From Bacteriovoracaceae bacterium (lineage in GTDB: Bacteria; Bdellovibrionota; UBA1018): 11,306 bases of DNA. Below are positions 7,890-11,306 of this stretch, in pieces; position 1 is the first letter of the stretch, and the number at the start of each line of letters is the position of its first letter. A program made the position numbers and the translations under genes. The stretch lies in NCBI GenBank assembly GCA_023250755.1, contig JAHFAC010000031.1:1-11306 (forward strand), written 5' to 3'. The notes beneath the pieces were generated by a model that had not been told where the DNA came from, searched no databases, and worked only from the letters and a program-made list of their open reading frames with translations.

Positions 7890-7938
7890 TCCTTGAAAAC
7901 CCTTCGGCTGCCGAATGCCCAATGAGCCAAGCACTAAG

Positions 7939-8826
7939 TTAGATTGCTGAGGTGATGTAGCTTTCAATCGCGCGCCTAGCCCGGTCCGGAAGTTTTTCAA
8001 ACCTGAAGCTGAATCCACAGTGATCCTCCAATACACGGACAACCGTCCCTTCAGCAATAAAAGGCTGAATTTTCTTCGTGTCTTCACTACCCGATGGACT
8101 GACGTTCATCTTTAAACGAGTCCCTGGGCCGCCCGGTACTTTATCCGTCAAAACCTGCATACCACCAACGCTGATATCCCTGCAAACAGCCACAATCATT
8201 GCGTCATCATGACTGAGAAAAATTCTTGCCACCAGCGGCCGACGAGGTGTCCCTCGCTGATCCTGCGCGGAATGCGCCCGACTCACAGCAATGTGCTTCA
8301 GTGCATCCTCAAAGATCCGGATTCGATCAAGACGATCCCAGTTCGCCATTCCATCACGCCAAGCATAGACGTGGGGATCAATCCTGTTGATCTTCAAAAA
8401 ACGAGTGACCTCTTCAAATGAGAAAGGCCCCAGCTGCGATCCCTCATCGTGCAAGTACCAAATCTTCTCAAGTGGCCCATCAGGGATACTGGGTGGAGGA
8501 GGAGGTGTTTTTTTATTTTGCTGGGCTTTCTGGACGGTCTTTTGTTTCAGACTCAGCTCCTCGGCAAGTCGTGCCTGAATTTTTGAATGCATACTCTTAC
8601 CCGGTCGATCAGGAAAAGTGGCCTGAAAAAAAGGAAGATCGCAGATTCTCGTCCAATCAAGATCTCCTGGTTTCCAAAGGTAATGGCCCCAAGTAATTTC
8701 TTTAGAAAGGATTTTTTTATAAACGTCCGAGGACGTTAGAGGTCCCACCCAAGCTTCACCGCCTAATGCTAAATACCACTGGGCGGAACCGTCTTCTCCG
8801 AGCAGCAGTTTTGCCGTATTTTCCAT
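7939..8826 (-). CDS. GYF_2-GYF_2-PilZ protein, predicted c-di-GMP receptor
   Basis: A 295-residue soluble protein with three modules. GYF_2-like domain 1 spans about 17-67 (WYLALGGEAWVGPL, later a WKPGDLDW stretch). A basic, Gln/Lys-rich linker then ends in five prolines (108-112). GYF_2-like domain 2 spans about 123-175 (WYLHDEGSQLGPFSFEEV, then AWRDGMANWDRL). A PilZ domain fills about 190-290. Both c-di-GMP binding motifs of PilZ are intact: RxxxR as RGTPR (191-195) and DxSxxG as DISVGG (217-222). It should therefore sense c-di-GMP and pass the signal through protein contacts made by the GYF_2 domains; the partner and process are unknown. A GGAG lies about 14 nt before the ATG, rather far. 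It is the first gene of the string with the hydrolase and pyrE. Confidence 0.85.
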   Translation of the reverse strand: MENTAKLLLGEDGSAQWYLALGGEAWVGPLTSSDVYKKILSKEITWGHYLWKPGDLDWTRICDLPFFQATFPDRPGKSMHSKIQARLAEELSLKQKTVQKAQQNKKTPPPPPSIPDGPLEKIWYLHDEGSQLGPFSFEEVTRFLKINRIDPHVYAWRDGMANWDRLDRIRIFEDALKHIAVSRAHSAQDQRGTPRRPLVARIFLSHDDAMIVAVCRDISVGGMQVLTDKVPGGPGTRLKMNVSPSGSEDTKKIQPFIAEGTVVRVLEDHCGFSFRFEKLPDRARRAIESYITSAI

Positions 8827-9065
8827 AAATATGAGTGTATCTCCGGTATCTACGCTCTGTCTAAACTTTCAACAATCGTCGAGCCTTCAGAGACAAAACC
8901 GTTGAGAGATACCCTTGGGATCACTTCAATTAATTATCTTAACTTATTGTTTTTATATGATTTTACATAAAAATACCTGATGAGTCATTTTTGGCACTCC
9001 CCTTGCCTTTATCTCACCCTGTGGACGTGGTGCCTACCGTGCACCGCTACAGAGTGGATGTGGAT
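8827..9065. other. AT-rich divergent intergenic region
   Basis: These 239 bp lie between the divergent starts of the PilZ gene and the VWA-like lipoprotein gene, and contain no convincing gene. The part around 8925-8985 is notably AT-rich. It should carry the promoters for both directions. An in-frame extension of the plus-strand lipoprotein gene covers 8991-9065 but looks untranslated. Confidence 0.6.
8934..8961 (+). promoter_or_regulatory. Candidate sigma70-like promoter for the lipoprotein pair
   Basis: A TATGAT box (8956-8961) matches the -10 consensus in five of six positions. TTATCT (8934-8939) lies 16 bp upstream but is a weak -35 box. Transcription would begin near 8968, leaving a leader of about 100 nt before the ATG at 9066. 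This is a by-eye match in AT-rich DNA and may be chance. Confidence 0.3.
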
Positions 9066-10274
9066 ATGAGTGGAATGAAGCAGAAAAAAAGCCTGATCTT
9101 TGCCGCGATTTTACTAGGGACCCTTCTTGCGATCGTCGGTTGCGGCAAGCAAGAGTTTGATGTGGTCTCCAGTACGGTGCAACAAAAAGCGCCTGGAACG
9201 TACTCCATCCCACCTAAGATCGATCTCCTTTTAGCTGAAGACGACACAGGCTCGATGAAAGAAGCCTTTGCACCGATTGCCGAGCAACTCCCTCGCTTCT
9301 TAAGTGATTTGCACAGCAAGGGCTGGGATTATCATTTTGCGATCACTCCCCTCACCCGGGATCGGGGAGCTTCTGAACTCGATGAGATCGTAGCCGCGAG
9401 ATACGATTCCAACTGGGGTGTTGATTGGATTCCTCCTTACCCAGGCGCCCTCAGAACAGCGATCGGAATGGTGGATCCCGATCACTTTCGTCGCCCTGAA
9501 CAATACTCACGTTTTCTTAAACGCGAACAAGTCACTAACGATGCCGGCGGGGACGAGCACGGCTTTGATAAAATTTATCGAACCTTAACGACTTATGTGG
9601 CTGGCAAGGGTTTTCTCCGCGATGACGCGCTCTTGGTCATTTTAATTGTCGGAAACGGCAACGACACCCCGGGCGTCAACATCTGTCCCCGAGTCGACGG
9701 GTACTCTCAAGTTTGTTCTGACGGGAGTGACGATACGAGCTTTGCCCTTTATCGCGACCGAATTCGCGTGCTCAAAACAAATCTTGCCCAAATCAAAGTT
9801 TTCGCTGCAGTCGCAGACCGATCCATTTCGAATTGCATGGGCGGGATCTCGCGCGAAGGGACTCGCTACAAGCGTCTCGCGGGCGCGTTTAATGGAATCA
9901 CCCAAGACGTTTGCGCTCCAGGCTCCATCCAAGGAATCCTGAGCTCGATGTCGTCTTCGCTCCAATCGCAGCGGCTGACCTTTAGAACTCGTTATCTTTT
10001 TTTAGATCGAGAGCCTGACCCTGTAACCATTAAAGTCATCCGCTATCCGAGTGGGGACGCGAGCAGTCCTGAAGAGCTTCTCGAGGATCCTACAAAACAA
10101 AATGGATGGACCTACGAAGGCAACGTTCAAGACGTCTACGCAATTGATGACCCGATCCTGATGAATCGTGCCTCGGGGTACGCCATTCGACTTTATGGAG
10201 ATGCCAGGCTCGTGGGAGACGACACTGCTGCAGTGACGTTTAAACCCGCTGGAGCAAGAGATTCGTCGAGATAA
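9066..10274 (+). CDS. Lipoprotein with VWA-like domain
   Basis: A 402-residue lipoprotein. The signal peptide has KQKK, a hydrophobic core and the lipobox IVGC with C26. From about 51 the sequence follows a von Willebrand A-like fold: strand KIDLLLAEDD running into the metal-site motif DDTGS (59-63, DxTxS), then a helix (66-84) and strand DYHFAITPL. A later strand, LLVILIVGNGND (189-200), sits where many VWA proteins have the TDGE segment; here the usual acidic residue is replaced, so the site may be partial. Four cysteines (C207, C217, C257, C283) could make two disulphides. VWA domains usually bind other proteins; the role here is unknown. The ATG at 9066 is chosen because the signal peptide follows; ATG at 9075 is also possible, while TTG at 8991 would bury the signal. 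A second lipoprotein gene follows after 46 bp. Confidence 0.78.
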   Translation: MSGMKQKKSLIFAAILLGTLLAIVGCGKQEFDVVSSTVQQKAPGTYSIPPKIDLLLAEDDTGSMKEAFAPIAEQLPRFLSDLHSKGWDYHFAITPLTRDRGASELDEIVAARYDSNWGVDWIPPYPGALRTAIGMVDPDHFRRPEQYSRFLKREQVTNDAGGDEHGFDKIYRTLTTYVAGKGFLRDDALLVILIVGNGNDTPGVNICPRVDGYSQVCSDGSDDTSFALYRDRIRVLKTNLAQIKVFAAVADRSISNCMGGISREGTRYKRLAGAFNGITQDVCAPGSIQGILSSMSSSLQSQRLTFRTRYLFLDREPDPVTIKVIRYPSGDASSPEELLEDPTKQNGWTYEGNVQDVYAIDDPILMNRASGYAIRLYGDARLVGDDTAAVTFKPAGARDSSR

Positions 10275-10289
10275 AATGATTTAGCAAAA

Positions 10290-10311
10290 CCAATAAGGAG
10301 CCAATAAGGAG
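10290..10311 (+). repeat. Tandemly duplicated ribosome binding site (2 x 11 bp)
   Basis: CCAATAAGGAG occurs twice with no gap (10290-10300 and 10301-10311). Each copy holds the strong Shine-Dalgarno core AAGGAG. The second core ends 9 nt before the ATG at 10321, a good distance; the first ends 20 nt before it and is too far to act directly. The duplication lies in the 46-bp gap between the two lipoprotein genes. It fixes the start of the downstream gene. Confidence 0.85.
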
Positions 10312-10320
10312 AACGATAAA

Positions 10321-11306
10321 ATGAAAACTACTAAAAAAATCTTCTTGATCCTAGCCTCTCTCACTTTCCTCGCTCTCTCAGCAGGATGCCAGACCACGAC
10401 CTACACTCAAGACCAATATGGAAACTACAGGACCGAAGTGAGCAACTCAGACACCAGAAAAACCTATATCGAGCAAGGAAATATCCTGACCGGACCCAGT
10501 TTTGTTGATGTTATTGATGAAAATCAGTCACGCAGAAATCAAGAAGCTAAAATCAGAATCTATGGTCCAAACCATGAAATTATTTTTGACAGCAGCCTTG
10601 AAGGCTACAGAAACAAAACAGCCATCACTAGCGATGACGCCTATAAACTAGAATTCGGATCCAATGCCCCCATGGCCGTTTATCAGAAAAATCGCCGCAC
10701 CGGTCACTGGAAGCGCATACGTCTTCATAATCGAAGAGTGATTTCTAGTACGTCGACTATTGAGTACGACACCATCGACGATTCTACTAGCTTGGGAAAT
10801 GACGATCCTCGTGAACGTTGGAGAAATCGCTCCTTCAATGAAGAGAGAGTCACCGGCGTCCTCGCCCATGTAGAGGTCATCAATCTTCCGGACACAGCTG
10901 AGCGTAATGGGATACTCTGCGCGAGTTCGCCGCAGGCAAATAAGATCTGCACCTCAGTCACTCTCAAAGGTAAAGAGGGCTGGAGTCTACCCATACCTGC
11001 TGAAGCCATCCCCCTTGCATCTGAAAACTCTTCGCAACTCAACACACAAGCGATTCAAAATATTCAAATTAAACTCAGAATTGACGGAGTAGCCCAAGAA
11101 CTTACCGGCACGCTGAAAGCCTTGCAAATTTCAGCTCATAGTCGAAAGGATGTCTCGGGCACTCTAGAAACTCAATTTGAACTCTTGCCTGAAACGGCTG
11201 CTCTCCTCACATACGACACTGTCATTCAGAGCAGCAAAATGAAGAACTCACCCAGCTCAAAAGCAATTGCAGAGGGATCAGAAAAAGAGCTTTCCTCTGT
11301 TGCTCC
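10321..11306 (+). CDS. Hypothetical lipoprotein, 3' end outside window
   Basis: The frame is open from the ATG at 10321 to the right edge, 328 complete codons without a stop. It starts MKTTKKIFLILASLTFLALS and goes on with AGC, giving a signal peptide with the lipid cysteine at residue 23. The mature part begins with a Thr/Gln/Tyr-rich stretch, then short strand-like segments such as AKIRIYGPNHEIIFDSS (77-93) and a polar, charged middle. Two later cysteines (C200 and C211) could pair. I do not recognise the family, and no enzyme motif is visible. The frame is supported by the strong ribosome site, the signal peptide and its length. It follows the VWA-like lipoprotein gene by 46 bp on the same strand and is probably cotranscribed, so the two may act together at the envelope; that is an inference. 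Confidence 0.8.
   Translation, partial: MKTTKKIFLILASLTFLALSAGCQTTTYTQDQYGNYRTEVSNSDTRKTYIEQGNILTGPSFVDVIDENQSRRNQEAKIRIYGPNHEIIFDSSLEGYRNKTAITSDDAYKLEFGSNAPMAVYQKNRRTGHWKRIRLHNRRVISSTSTIEYDTIDDSTSLGNDDPRERWRNRSFNEERVTGVLAHVEVINLPDTAERNGILCASSPQANKICTSVTLKGKEGWSLPIPAEAIPLASENSSQLNTQAIQNIQIKLRIDGVAQELTGTLKALQISAHSRKDVSGTLETQFELLPETAALLTYDTVIQSSKMKNSPSSKAIAEGSEKELSSVA

Noticed and set aside
7890..8087. Longer N-terminus of the alpha/beta hydrolase
   Set aside because: Most of it overlaps the coding end of the PilZ domain in another frame and shows no similarity to hydrolase N-termini.
8991..9065. Upstream TTG start for the VWA-like lipoprotein
   Set aside because: It would add 25 residues before a standard lipoprotein signal peptide, which begins at the ATG at 9066.
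10276..10284. ATG-ATT-TAG minigene between the two lipoprotein genes
   Set aside because: A two-codon frame right after a stop codon is expected by chance, and no ribosome site precedes it at a useful distance.
10725..11045. 106-codon open frame antisense to the last lipoprotein gene
   Set aside because: The plus-strand frame has a strong ribosome site, a signal peptide and 328 open codons; the antisense frame has none of these.

Overview
The window reads as a stretch of ordinary, densely packed chromosome from a Gram-negative, double-membrane bacterium. Signs of an outer membrane are an LptE-like lipoprotein, an MlaF-type lipid-transport ATPase and two further lipoproteins. The mix of GYF_2-domain proteins, a GYF_2/PilZ c-di-GMP receptor and a VWA-like lipoprotein, in short and often overlapping gene strings, suggests a deltaproteobacterium-like lineage such as Bdellovibrionota. 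That placement is an inference from gene content; no rRNA or phylogenetic marker was compared. I see no mobile element, CRISPR array, tRNA, rRNA or phage gene.

Left part (1-4735). The 5' end of an lptE-like gene (minus) runs off the left edge and is divergent from a DciA/DUF721 gene (plus, 244-600). DciA converges on a four-gene minus-strand string, transcribed from about 4735 leftwards: a two-TM sensor-like membrane protein (Cache-like plus GAF-like), alanine racemase (alr), an MlaF-type ABC ATPase, and a small tail-anchored GYF_2 protein. Neighbouring genes in this string overlap or nearly touch, so it is probably one operon. Its recognisable members concern the cell envelope (D-alanine for peptidoglycan; lipid transport).

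Middle (4788-8826). nadB (L-aspartate oxidase, NAD synthesis) is on the plus strand, divergent from the sensor gene across 52 bp. It converges on a minus-strand string read from 8826 leftwards: a GYF_2-GYF_2-PilZ protein, a monoglyceride-lipase-like alpha/beta hydrolase, and pyrE (orotate phosphoribosyltransferase, pyrimidine synthesis).

Right part (8827-11306). A 239-bp AT-rich intergenic region separates the PilZ gene from two plus-strand lipoprotein genes. The first has a VWA-like fold with a DxTxS metal-site motif. The second, of unknown function, starts behind a perfect tandem duplication of its ribosome binding site and continues past the right edge.

The core genes (alr, nadB, pyrE, dciA, mlaF, lptE) are well supported. 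The least explained material is the GYF_2 proteins, the sensor-like protein with no visible output domain, and the lipoprotein pair at the right end.
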